A program made the translations under genes and the position numbers. Source: Oscillospiraceae bacterium (GTDB lineage: Bacteria > Bacillota > Clostridia > Oscillospirales > Ruminococcaceae). Taken from it: 37,239 nucleotides of DNA. The notes under the pieces were generated by a model. It worked only from the letters and a program-made list of their open reading frames with translations. It searched no databases and had not been told where the DNA came from. Shown here one piece after another: positions 7,992 to 15,930 of the stretch. The stretch is from positions 1 through 37,239 of the forward strand of contig WRKM01000027.1 in NCBI GenBank assembly GCA_009778065.1, read 5' to 3'. Position 1 is the first letter of the stretch; every line of letters starts with the position of its first letter.

Positions 7992-9365
7992 ATGAAGAAA
8001 ATACTGTTTATATTCATTTTCACGTTTATTTCTGCGATTACTCTAACCTCGTGCGGTAAACAAGCCCCGCCCGATACAGGACTTGACGGCATTGACGCGC
8101 CGCCCGAAACAGTACCCGAAATATTAACGGAAGCTCCGATGCCGCTCACGACACCCGTTTCCGAAAAGCCGCCCGTAAAAACCGAAGAAGCTGTTTCAAA
8201 ACCCCCGCCCCCACCCTATATTTCCATAGAGGAAGCCGCAGATTTCATAAAAATGATAGTTGACCCGAATGACGAGATTAATTTTGAGTTTCGCGCAACA
8301 CGAACAGAGGAGCGTGACGAGGTTTTTTATTATGTCGGTTTCGGGTTTGAACTGCCAAAATTTACAATCGAAGATGAAGAAGAAGAAGAAGCATACTTAG
8401 GACTTTTTTATGTTGATAAATTAACAGGTGAGGTGTTTTTAAGTATCAGAGAAGATTTATTTACTTACCCTGTTGATGAAGAAGTTTTTGAAATGTTTGA
8501 ATTATTAGATTTAGCAGCTTTTGTAGAAAATTTTAACGGTGGGTATTTTAATTTAATGCCTGTTTTCAATGATATAAATGAAATACCGTTAAAATATTTT
8601 ATCACATTATATCATTATGTTAATGGATATCGAGGTGATTACGAATATACATATGAGGAAATTGAAGAATTTAAAATAAAAAACAGTTATTTAGATGATG
8701 AACGGTTGTATTATAATGCTCACGGAGTAGAAACAACCACAATTGAAAATTATATGCAGAATAATTATAATTCGGATTTTAATACCCGGCATTATGACTG
8801 GAGCAGTATTAATGGTGTGGGGGTGAATATTCACTGCACTGCCATATGGGAGGAGGAGCGAAACGCCGTATTATATGTATATGACGGAATGGTTTCGGGA
8901 GGAAACGGAACGGAGTGCATGGTAATTAAAACCGAGAAAAAAGATGAAATATATTATGCTGTTGCGGTAGATTACAAGACAATAAATTACCAAGGCTATA
9001 TTGAAGGGTATTATTTAAACACAGTTAAGAAAAATGATAACGGCGATTTTAATATTATATCTAAACAACCGGTGGATATTAAAACCGTATATTTCACTGA
9101 GGAAGAGTTAAATTACTTAAAAAGTATTGACGTATTAATGATTGAGGACGAGTTTATTATATCAACTACAGAAGCAAAAAATATAGTAAAAAGAATACGA
9201 AACGATGAAAACTCCGACTATTATATTAATTATTTTTTTGATAATATAGAAGATAATTATTATATTGTCAGCGTTTATGAAAATGACAATTTTGATAAGC
9301 CTGCTAATATATACTCTGTAGAAATAATAACCGGCGAAGTAAGTGTTTATGAGGATTCTGAATAA
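7992..9365 (+). CDS. Large lipoprotein, unknown function
   Basis: 457 residues. The start at 7992 is chosen because GAGGA (7979-7983) and the signal MKKILFIFIFTFISAITLTSC follow from it; an ATG at 7968 would add residues without purpose. The lipobox is LTSC (Cys 21), then a Pro/Thr/Glu-rich stalk to about residue 75, then an acidic Tyr/Asn-rich beta region. Two segments look like repeats of a PepSY/YcdB-type unit: ISIEEAADFIKMI...EINFEFRAT (about 77-150) and ISTTEAKNIVKRIRNDENSD...YYINYFF (about 393-457), each ending in a TGEV motif (KLTGEVFLS, IITGEVSVY). The gene is much more AT-rich after about 8400 than its neighbours. No function is recognised. Confidence 0.75.
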   Translation: MKKILFIFIFTFISAITLTSCGKQAPPDTGLDGIDAPPETVPEILTEAPMPLTTPVSEKPPVKTEEAVSKPPPPPYISIEEAADFIKMIVDPNDEINFEFRATRTEERDEVFYYVGFGFELPKFTIEDEEEEEAYLGLFYVDKLTGEVFLSIREDLFTYPVDEEVFEMFELLDLAAFVENFNGGYFNLMPVFNDINEIPLKYFITLYHYVNGYRGDYEYTYEEIEEFKIKNSYLDDERLYYNAHGVETTTIENYMQNNYNSDFNTRHYDWSSINGVGVNIHCTAIWEEERNAVLYVYDGMVSGGNGTECMVIKTEKKDEIYYAVAVDYKTINYQGYIEGYYLNTVKKNDNGDFNIISKQPVDIKTVYFTEEELNYLKSIDVLMIEDEFIISTTEAKNIVKRIRNDENSDYYINYFFDNIEDNYYIVSVYENDNFDKPANIYSVEIITGEVSVYEDSE

Positions 9366-9447
9366 TTTACCATAAAATTATCATAGAATTTCATAATGGT
9401 CACAGGTTTAAATGAAAGAGGCGGGAGCGGAGGTTTTGTAAAATACC

Positions 9448-9476
9448 TTGACTTTTTTCGATAAAAGTGGTAAAAT
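9448..9476 (+). promoter_or_regulatory. Sigma-A promoter of the HEPN/MNT pair
   Basis: TTGACT (9448-9453), a 17-nt spacer and TAAAAT (9471-9476), 30 nt before the HEPN start, with AGGGGGCG as ribosome site. Confidence 0.75.
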
Positions 9477-9506
9477 GGTGATAATAAGAGATAAGGGGGC
9501 GAAAGT

Positions 9507-9899
9507 ATGCTTAATAAAGTTGAGTATTGGCTCGATTTATGCGATGAGGATATAATTACAGTTAATTGCTTGTTAAACGGCAATCGCTTGTTACCTGCGG
9601 CTTATTTTTGCCATCAGATAACAGAAAAGGCATTAAAAGCTGTTGTTTCGAGTGTCTCGAAAGAAATTCCGCCAAGAACACATGATTTGACAAGATTGGC
9701 GAAACTCGGCGGTATTGACAAGCAACTAACAGATGAGCAAAAACTATTTTTGAATAATATTGCCCGGTATCAGATAGAGGCGCGTTATCCCGAACATAAA
9801 GCGGAAATCGCAAAATTTTTAACTGCCGAAAAATGTAAGCAATACTTGATTGAAACGGAGGATTTTTTATGTTGGATAAAGAAACTGTTAGACAGATAG
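9507..9899 (+). CDS. HEPN-domain protein of an HEPN/MNT pair
   Basis: 130 residues, all helical. The HEPN signature is visible as YWLDLCDEDIITVNCLL, AAYFCHQITEKALKAVV (about 32-48), PPRTHDLTRLAKL (about 57-70) and YQIEARYPEHK (about 91-101). HEPN proteins paired with a minimal nucleotidyltransferase form toxin-antitoxin modules in which the MNT can modify the HEPN toxin. The classical RNase motif R-x4-6-H is not evident here; only RYPEH is present, so RNase activity is uncertain. It overlaps the MNT gene by 31 nt, showing tight coupling, and has its own promoter. Confidence 0.85.
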   Translation: MLNKVEYWLDLCDEDIITVNCLLNGNRLLPAAYFCHQITEKALKAVVSSVSKEIPPRTHDLTRLAKLGGIDKQLTDEQKLFLNNIARYQIEARYPEHKAEIAKFLTAEKCKQYLIETEDFLCWIKKLLDR

Positions 9900-10186
9900 T
9901 CTGTGATTATTCCGTTGAGGTGCAGAAATATCTTAATCCTGAAAAAATAATCCTTTTCGGTTCTTATGTCAACGGAATCCCACATGAATGGAGTGACATA
10001 GATGTTGCGGTGTTAGTTAAAAACTACAGCGGAGACTGGATTGATACGCACTCCAAGTTGTACGGGTTAAAGTGGGAGGATAGATTTACCGAAATCGAAC
10101 CACACCTTTTAGATGTGACTGATGACCCAAGCGGTTTTGTCGAACACGTCATTAAAACCGGTGAGGTTATTTACAGTTCAGTTTGA
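9869..10186 (+). CDS. Minimal nucleotidyltransferase (MNT) partner of HEPN
   Basis: 105 residues. The polymerase-beta fold signature is clear: ILFGSYVNGIPHEWSDIDVAVLV (about 28-50), giving GS-x10-DxD with the two metal-binding Asp residues. It represents the antidote or modifying enzyme of MNT/HEPN modules (adenylylation of the HEPN protein is known for MntA/HepT). The start at 9869 has GGAGG about 7 nt upstream inside the HEPN gene. A strong terminator follows at 10206. Confidence 0.88.
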   Translation: MLDKETVRQIVCDYSVEVQKYLNPEKIILFGSYVNGIPHEWSDIDVAVLVKNYSGDWIDTHSKLYGLKWEDRFTEIEPHLLDVTDDPSGFVEHVIKTGEVIYSSV

Positions 10187-10205
10187 CTATACCCCCAAAA
10201 TAAAC

Positions 10206-10231
10206 AAAGCGTCTGCACAAACAGACGCTTT
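10206..10231. terminator. Bidirectional intrinsic terminator
   Basis: AAAGCGTCTG and CAGACGCTTT pair perfectly around a 6-nt loop, followed by TTG TTT on plus and preceded by an A-run on the other side. It lies between the convergent MNT and dockerin genes. Confidence 0.8.
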
Positions 10232-10273
10232 TGTTTACCCTAAAGGGATAAATAAATACTTAATTACCTCTGA

Positions 10274-13090
10274 CTACGCGCCTACGACAAGCTTCAGAAT
10301 GTTCAGTGCATCTGTTGCCGTAAATTCACTATCGCCTCTTGAGCTTGTAAGGAATTTTTGAAGCGGGTTAAGCTCGGCTTCGCCCGTGAGAGCTTTAAGA
10401 AGCAAGAGTGCGTCTGCCGCTGTAACATTTCCCGTGCCTGTGAGGTCGCCTGTTTGGGCTACAACGACAATATAATCACCCGCACCCGGTATACGCAGAG
10501 ATGCGAGACCTTCGTCGTTTACTGTAGCCGCTGAAACTACTTCAAACGCACCTGTTTCTTCATTGAAAACTAACAGAACTGCATTTTGCCCTGCGTTTGA
10601 AGCAGAGGTCGTAATAACCTGCGAACCTGCGGCTGTCGCCGCGATTTGGGTCACGGGCAGATTTCCTGCGATTTCTTCAATCACTGCTTTTGGGACGTCA
10701 ATAATAATTTCGGCTGTGCCTGTTTGGGTTTCGATAGTTGTGGGTGTACTTGAATCGTTTGTTGTCGGGCGATTTGAGGGGCGGGAGGGGGGATTATAAT
10801 TATTATCTTGTCCACCGCCTGAACCGCCGCCGTTGTCGGGTTCGGGGTCATTGTCTTCTAAGAAAACTCGGATTCCTTTTATGATATAATCGTTTTTAGC
10901 ATTTTCTGCTTCTCCCGTTGTTTGCAGACGGAATCTTTGCTGAAAACTAAAAGTATCATCGGCAACAATACATGCCATGCTTATACCGCCGATTGTTTTT
11001 ACTTCAAAAGCGTAAGACAATGTCAAATCCGAACCTTTTTTTGACGTCAGCATCTTATAGGGAAGGTGTCCTGTTTCGATTGAAAAATCCATAGATGAAC
11101 CGTCAAGAGAAGCTAAATCGGCTTCTAAAATATATTTTCCGGGGATAAGCGTGCCGACTTTTACGTCAAGAGCATCATAGTTATTTACCCTACCGCCCAT
11201 AATTAAGCCGCCATCTCTGTAAGAAACAACAGGACTACCCGAGGTCATCATCAGTTCATTCTCCGGCCAAGGAACAATTTCGTAAAACGTCTTTAGTTCG
11301 GACGCTCCAATCGTAAACGAGCTTTGATTGGCTACGATATCTGCTTCATAGTGATGAGCTTCCTCGATTTTTATCCATGCAACCGAATAACTGCTTATAT
11401 CGTCATACGCATCTAAGCGAATCGTCGAATGTTTGCTTGTTGTATTGGTATCAAATGCGTAAAAAGTCGCAGTTCCGTCATCATTCAAGTAAAAGTTATA
11501 TGATAATATAGCAAATGTTCTGTAATCGGATTCAATCATACGCCCCCAAGGAGATGATGGTTTTTCAAAAGCAAAAACTGTAGGGGTATCGGACAAAAAT
11601 GCGGCTTCTATGTTGTATCTTTTACCTGTCTTGAGACCATCTAATTTAACATCAATTCCGTCCCAGCCATTTACTCTGTCTAAGATTTTCAAAGCCCCGG
11701 TTTCTTCATCTACAGTATAATTCGGGTTGCCGGTTTGCGATAACCAACCGGATGAATCTCTGTCTTTTACGAATCTTCTGAACTCCTCGGTGTCGATATA
11801 TATCGAACTTCTTTTATTGTCGCTAACATCGGCACTTCTCGAAGCAAGTTCAATTCCCGCATCATCATATATGGTGAGTTTGCTTACTACGAAATCGCCT
11901 GAACCCCAATAACCGAAAACGCCGATTACATTAGATGTGAATTCACTATTTGAGAAAGGCTCAAAAGTAAAGTCTACGGTGAATGTATGCGTGCCGCCTG
12001 CACGGCTTTCATCGGGTAAAAAGTTTGCAGGGATTTGAAAATCTTTAAATCCGGTGACACCTTCCGGCGCGCCGTCAAGGTCGGCATTGTCGGATTCACA
12101 GGTTAAAATGCCGGCAGGGTCAAAATTAGCATACCTTACACGCAAACCGCCATTATAACCACTATCCATTAAAACGTCAACTTCCATTGTATACGATTTG
12201 CCAACCTCAAAGAAGGAGTTTTCAACCCACGCACCGCCCCACTCCCACGGGTTAATTGTGATAGGGTAATTACTGCCGAGCGTGCCGCCCGACCCCACAG
12301 ACACCCCTGTGCCGGTTACGGTTACGCTGAAGTCTTCAGCAGTGGCTATGAAAGTTAGAGAAGCGAGTACATCACCTTCTTTTGCATCAAGCATAACCAA
12401 CACACTTTTACCGTTGCCGCTCGTACTCACTATTGTGTACGTAATGCCTTCAATATCATAAAAAAATGTACCGATTGAGGAAAGGTTAAACTCAGCCGCA
12501 ATATCGCCATCCGCACTTGCGATTATATCAACAACAAACTCATCGCTAAATGAGGAAGGCATTTGTTTTACCGATAAAGCGAATCCGTTTTGAATTTGTT
12601 CCTCACTCGTTACGCCCTCACTTAGCCTTAAAATCATTAAAGCATCCAAGACATCAATTAAACCATCGCCGTTCATGTCGCCAACAGTAACATCAAAAAC
12701 TGAAGTCGGTAGAATATCTGCGGATATATAAGTAGCAAGCATAACGTCAGACATGTCTACTACGCCGTCATTATCTAAGTCGCCTTGAACATAAGTACTC
12801 GGAATCTCCGTTGACCAAGAGATTAATTCTAAAACCGTTAAAGCATCCGCAGCACTAATTCTACCATCCCCGTTCATGTCGCCTCTGGCAATATCAGTTT
12901 CGGTAGCGGAAACTAAGCCATTAGTAATTCTTAAGATAAGAAGAGCGTCAATAGCAGAAAGAAAACCATCGCCGTTCATGTCCCCTTTAATAATATCGCC
13001 GTCAGATGCTGAAATCCAGAGCGGTAGCCCTACCGCTAATGAGAAAATTACCGCCGCCGCGATAATAGTTGATAAAATACGTTTTTTCAT
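10274..13090 (-). CDS. Secreted protein with three dockerin modules
   Basis: 938 residues. The start at 13090 is chosen because GGGAGGA sits 6 nt upstream and the signal peptide MKKRILSTIIAAAVIFSLAV follows. Order: dockerin 1 (about 36-92) and dockerin 2 (about 102-160), with GDMNGDGFLSAIDALLILR-type calcium loops; an immunoglobulin-like, possibly cohesin-like, segment (about 170-275); three beta-sandwich segments resembling CBM4/9-type ligand binders (about 285-430, 445-570, 580-740); a Gly/Asn/Ser/Pro/Thr linker (about 750-785); a compact domain; and dockerin 3 at the end (about 880-938), whose second loop (RGDSEFTATDAL) is degenerate. No catalytic module is recognised. It is inferred to be a cell-surface or cellulosome-linked binder. 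Upstream lies the putative invertible promoter. Confidence 0.85.
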   Translation of the reverse strand: MKKRILSTIIAAAVIFSLAVGLPLWISASDGDIIKGDMNGDGFLSAIDALLILRITNGLVSATETDIARGDMNGDGRISAADALTVLELISWSTEIPSTYVQGDLDNDGVVDMSDVMLATYISADILPTSVFDVTVGDMNGDGLIDVLDALMILRLSEGVTSEEQIQNGFALSVKQMPSSFSDEFVVDIIASADGDIAAEFNLSSIGTFFYDIEGITYTIVSTSGNGKSVLVMLDAKEGDVLASLTFIATAEDFSVTVTGTGVSVGSGGTLGSNYPITINPWEWGGAWVENSFFEVGKSYTMEVDVLMDSGYNGGLRVRYANFDPAGILTCESDNADLDGAPEGVTGFKDFQIPANFLPDESRAGGTHTFTVDFTFEPFSNSEFTSNVIGVFGYWGSGDFVVSKLTIYDDAGIELASRSADVSDNKRSSIYIDTEEFRRFVKDRDSSGWLSQTGNPNYTVDEETGALKILDRVNGWDGIDVKLDGLKTGKRYNIEAAFLSDTPTVFAFEKPSSPWGRMIESDYRTFAILSYNFYLNDDGTATFYAFDTNTTSKHSTIRLDAYDDISSYSVAWIKIEEAHHYEADIVANQSSFTIGASELKTFYEIVPWPENELMMTSGSPVVSYRDGGLIMGGRVNNYDALDVKVGTLIPGKYILEADLASLDGSSMDFSIETGHLPYKMLTSKKGSDLTLSYAFEVKTIGGISMACIVADDTFSFQQRFRLQTTGEAENAKNDYIIKGIRVFLEDNDPEPDNGGGSGGGQDNNYNPPSRPSNRPTTNDSSTPTTIETQTGTAEIIIDVPKAVIEEIAGNLPVTQIAATAAGSQVITTSASNAGQNAVLLVFNEETGAFEVVSAATVNDEGLASLRIPGAGDYIVVVAQTGDLTGTGNVTAADALLLLKALTGEAELNPLQKFLTSSRGDSEFTATDALNILKLVVGA

Positions 13091-13119
13091 TTCGTTTCCT
13101 CCCAAGTGTTAATTATTTA

Positions 13120-13143
13120 TCCGTAAAGGTGTACCTTTACGGA
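13120..13143. repeat. Putative recombinase crossover site 1
   Basis: A perfect 24-bp dyad: 11-bp arms (TCCGTAAAGGT and complement) around the asymmetric core GT at 13131-13132. It shares CGTAAAGGT-NN-ACCTTTACG with the site at 13255 but with the core in opposite orientation. It lies 30 bp upstream of the dockerin gene start. Confidence 0.75.
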
Positions 13144-13209
13144 AAGGTCATATACACCAAAGTCAATTAAGATTATTTATGTAAATGTTACAAATTTATC
13201 CTGAAAAGC

Positions 13210-13238
13210 TTGACAAAATGAATGTTTTAATGTAAAAT
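13210..13238 (+). promoter_or_regulatory. Promoter inside the putative invertible segment
   Basis: TTGACA (13210-13215), a 17-nt spacer and TAAAAT (13233-13238), reading toward the recombinase 3' end in this sequence. Inversion between the two cores would move the -10 to about 13162-13167 on the minus strand, roughly 70 bp ahead of the dockerin start. No promoter of similar quality reads toward the dockerin gene in the present orientation. Confidence 0.7.
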
Positions 13239-13254
13239 TATTCCATAATAACAG

Positions 13255-13282
13255 AGTTCGTAAAGGTACACCTTTACGAACT
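13255..13282. repeat. Putative recombinase crossover site 2
   Basis: A perfect 28-bp dyad: 13-bp arms (AGTTCGTAAAGGT and complement) around core AC (13268-13269). It ends one base before the recombinase stop codon. As RNA it would form a hairpin followed by TTACTTTTT, so it could also serve as a terminator. Confidence 0.75.
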
Positions 13283-13966
<684 letters not shown>

Positions 13967-13983
13967 TCATGGGACGAGCGAAA

Positions 13984-14022
13984 TTTTCCGTTTGACATTT
14001 CGGAAAAATATTTCCGTAAAAT
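13984..14022 (+). promoter_or_regulatory. Promoter-like sequence with operator dyad
   Basis: TTGACA (13992-13997) and TAAAAT (14017-14022) are 19 bp apart. CGGAAA-AATA-TTTCCG fills the spacer (14001-14016), and another TTTTCCG lies at 13984. The long spacing with a dyad between the boxes is typical of a regulated site. Confidence 0.4.
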
Positions 14023-14081
14023 CAAAAAAGCAAGGTGTTTACCCTACTTTTAAAAATGTTATGAAACTTAGCGAAAAAGGC

Positions 14082-14110
14082 TTGACAAATTAATATTTGT
14101 ATGATAAAAT
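14082..14110 (+). promoter_or_regulatory. Sigma-A promoter of a candidate small RNA
   Basis: TTGACA (14082-14087), a 17-nt spacer and TAAAAT (14105-14110). The surrounding GGCTTGACAAA...TAAAATTA resembles the promoter in the invertible segment. Confidence 0.75.
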
Positions 14111-14116
14111 TATAAG

Positions 14117-14203
14117 TACAAAAGTCAAAACCTACAGACGGTTAGCTTTAGTTTGTAGTTAAAAAATAACCGCAATCCTTAGCCGGGGGCGGTTATTTTT
14201 TCA
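14117..14203 (+). ncRNA. Candidate small RNA, about 85 nt
   Basis: A near-consensus promoter is followed within 90 bp by a 13-bp-stem terminator (14161-14201), with no reading frame between them. A second hairpin is possible from CTACAGAC with GTTTGTAG (about 14132-14158, one G-U pair, 11-nt loop). No known RNA family was recognised. It could be a stand-alone regulator, an antitoxin RNA or the remainder of a lost gene's leader. Confidence 0.5.
14161..14201. terminator. Strong bidirectional terminator
   Basis: AAAAAATAACCGC pairs with GCGGTTATTTTTT (13 bp) around a 15-nt loop. It works for the candidate RNA on plus and for the ATPase/remnant side on minus. Confidence 0.75.
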
Positions 14204-14205
14204 TT

Positions 14206-14340
14206 TCATTGAGTTCTTTTATTATTAAGAATACCGAGTGCGTATATGTCGGTGCGGCAGTCGGTTTGTGCGAAGCCGTATTGCTCAGGCGGCGCGAACG
14301 CTTCATTCCGTGCCGCTTTTATGCCCTCAGCTTGAAATAT
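14206..14340 (-). pseudogene. Chimeric remnant: resolvase piece joined to Ser/Thr kinase piece
   Basis: On minus, in frame with and directly after the ATPase stop, the sequence reads QAEGIKAAR, a piece matching the recombinase's QAEGINAAR (25 of 27 nt, 14308-14334 against 13463-13489). It then reads NEAFAPPEQYGFAQTDCRTD and IYALGIL, the activation-segment/APE region of a bacterial Hanks-type kinase. After ALGIL a one-base shift would give IIKELNEMKK and a stop. No catalytic kinase part remains. This is a scar of at least two lost genes. Confidence 0.65.
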
Positions 14341-15591
14341 TTATATACTCAAAACCGCCAACGGTACAACATTAACACCATCAGTCCGCTTGTACGCAAA
14401 CCCGTTTCCGGTGATTACCGTCAGCGCAGACGGAGCTTTCGTTTTGTCGGTGTCGATTTTCGAGGCGAATTTCAGAAGATTTTCTGCGGCGGCATCAACC
14501 GCGCCGATACCGAGCTTGATTTCAAATGCACCCCATGTTCCGTCCGGGTATTCCACAACAGCATCGACCTCAAAATCCCGTGAATCACGGTAGTGAAAGA
14601 CTTTACCGTCGTTTACGGCGGCGTAAATTTTAAGGTCTCTGATAACAAGCGACTCGAAAAGCAACCCGAAATAATTCAAGTCCGCTAAAAGCTTATCTAT
14701 TGACAATCCGAGTGCGGCGACTGCCATTGACGGGTCGGCGAAATGTCGCTTCGGAGACTTACGAAGTTGTGCCGCCGAACGAATGTGGGTGTTCCACGCG
14801 GGGAGATTATCGGTCGCCATTAATCGTTCAAGAGCGGAAAGATACTCTGCCGTTGTTTCGTTGTCCAAGTCGCTGTCGCTTCCTCCGGTGTCCTTTGACA
14901 GCGCGGTGATTGAAACCTCGGTGGAAATATTTCTTGCCAACGATTGAAGCAGGCGGGTGACTTTGTACGGGTCGCGCCTTTTTTCCGAAACTTTACTCAA
15001 ATCAACCTCGGCAATGAGTGACATATAATCGCTCACGAAACGAAGCCCCTCCGCCGCACCCGCGCTAATCAGCCCCGGCCAACCACCGATTGTCAGCTTT
15101 TCGGCAAGCTCGCCGAGTTCAAATTTCACATCTTCGGAAGCCGGAGACTCACCTCTCATCAAAGCCGCAAGGCTCACCTCGCCCGACGACCAACCTTTCT
15201 CGAAAAAGGACATCGGGTGCATTTTTATAACCGAAAAACGCCCCGCACCCGAATGACGGCGAGCCGTGTCATCGGGCGTTGCAGAGCCTGTGAGTATAAA
15301 CTGACCTTTCAGCTTCCTCTCGTCTACCTCGCGCCGTACATAGTTCCAAATCTGCGGATACTCCTGCCACTCGTCAAGCAGAAGCGGCGTTTTTCCCGTC
15401 AAAACGGTTTTGGGGTCAACCTCCATCTTGATTTGCACTTGTTTGTCGGCATCGAATCTGACGACCTCTGCCGATTGTTGCTTGGCGGTTTCGGTTTTAC
15501 CGCAACCCTTTGAACCCTCGATGAGGACTGCACCCGAACTTTTAAGCCGCTCTGCGAGCAATTTGTCGGTGAATCTGCTGTGATATTTCAT
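14341..15591 (-). CDS. DUF4143-type AAA ATPase
   Basis: 416 residues. The start at 15591 is chosen because GGGAG lies 10 nt upstream and the typical family N-terminus (MKYHSRFTDKLLAERLKSSG) begins there. The AAA_14 part (about 1-165) has Walker A EGSKGCGKTETAK (about 25-37), Walker B PLLLDEWQEYP and the sensor ILTGSATP. The DUF4143 part follows, ending in a nuclease-like DSRDFEVDAVVEY...GAFEIKLG segment (about 330-365) similar to PD-(D/E)xK cores. Members are common in gut anaerobes and of unknown biological role. A TTATACT -10-like box lies upstream on minus, preceded by four 23-bp-spaced repeats that are candidate operators. The C-terminus is intact (VVPLAVLSI). Confidence 0.88.
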   Translation of the reverse strand: MKYHSRFTDKLLAERLKSSGAVLIEGSKGCGKTETAKQQSAEVVRFDADKQVQIKMEVDPKTVLTGKTPLLLDEWQEYPQIWNYVRREVDERKLKGQFILTGSATPDDTARRHSGAGRFSVIKMHPMSFFEKGWSSGEVSLAALMRGESPASEDVKFELGELAEKLTIGGWPGLISAGAAEGLRFVSDYMSLIAEVDLSKVSEKRRDPYKVTRLLQSLARNISTEVSITALSKDTGGSDSDLDNETTAEYLSALERLMATDNLPAWNTHIRSAAQLRKSPKRHFADPSMAVAALGLSIDKLLADLNYFGLLFESLVIRDLKIYAAVNDGKVFHYRDSRDFEVDAVVEYPDGTWGAFEIKLGIGAVDAAAENLLKFASKIDTDKTKAPSALTVITGNGFAYKRTDGVNVVPLAVLSI

Positions 15592-15653
15592 CGTGTTTTT
15601 ACTCCCGGAAATTATCTTTATTTTTTTAGTATAACACAATTATATCATACTAT

Positions 15654-15745
15654 CCGCTAAATTGCAAGTGTTTTAACCGCTAAAATGTACGTTTTATATC
15701 CGCTAAATTATACACTTTATAACCGCTAAAATGTTAATTATTCAG
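15654..15745. repeat. Four direct repeats at 23-bp spacing upstream of the ATPase
   Basis: CCGCTAAATT or CCGCTAAAAT begins at 15654, 15677, 15700 and 15723, exactly 23 bp apart. The units alternate TATCCGCTAAATT and TAACCGCTAAAAT. Between the repeats the sequence is A/T-rich, with conserved GT(G)TTTTA or ACTTTATA. The array lies just upstream of the ATPase promoter on minus and looks like a multi-site operator or iteron. Confidence 0.7.
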
Positions 15746-15821
15746 GCGGGTTTAAATTCGGCTCGAAAAAATCAATCGGTGTTCTATTCTCATCGAGCTT
15801 GCAATAAAAAATATCGCCCAT
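15738..15821 (-). CDS. Possible 27-residue peptide
   Basis: On minus, ATG opens MGDIFYCKLDENRTPIDFFE followed by PNLNPPE and a stop. The composition looks protein-like, but the ribosome site is weak (AGAGA) and no family is recognised. It ends at the edge of the repeat array and may be a leader peptide or a gene remnant. Confidence 0.25.
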   Translation of the reverse strand: MGDIFYCKLDENRTPIDFFEPNLNPPE

Positions 15822-15865
15822 ATGAATAGTCTCTTAATATTTTTATACTTTATTTGTACCGATAA

Positions 15866-15894
15866 TTGACTTTGTTAAAAATTTATGCTATACT
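15866..15894 (+). promoter_or_regulatory. Sigma-A promoter of the ROK-ilvD-radC-uvrB run
   Basis: TTGACT (15866-15871), a 17-nt spacer and TATACT (15889-15894) with TGC ahead (extended -10). The start codon at 15931 has GGAGGT 6-7 nt upstream. Confidence 0.75.
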
Positions 15895-15930
15895 TTATTT
15901 TATTGCAATTATTTTTTTGGAGGTATTGTT

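Noticed and set aside
13120-13282. The two dyads as simple terminators or repressor operators
   Set aside because: Not fully excluded, but site 1 is not at a gene end, and the opposite GT/AC cores beside a serine recombinase and a lone internal promoter fit an invertible switch better.
15654-15745. Possible CRISPR array (repeats at regular distance)
   Set aside because: The repeated core is only about 10 bp, the full period is 23 bp, and the material between units is itself partly conserved; there are no spacers and no cas genes.
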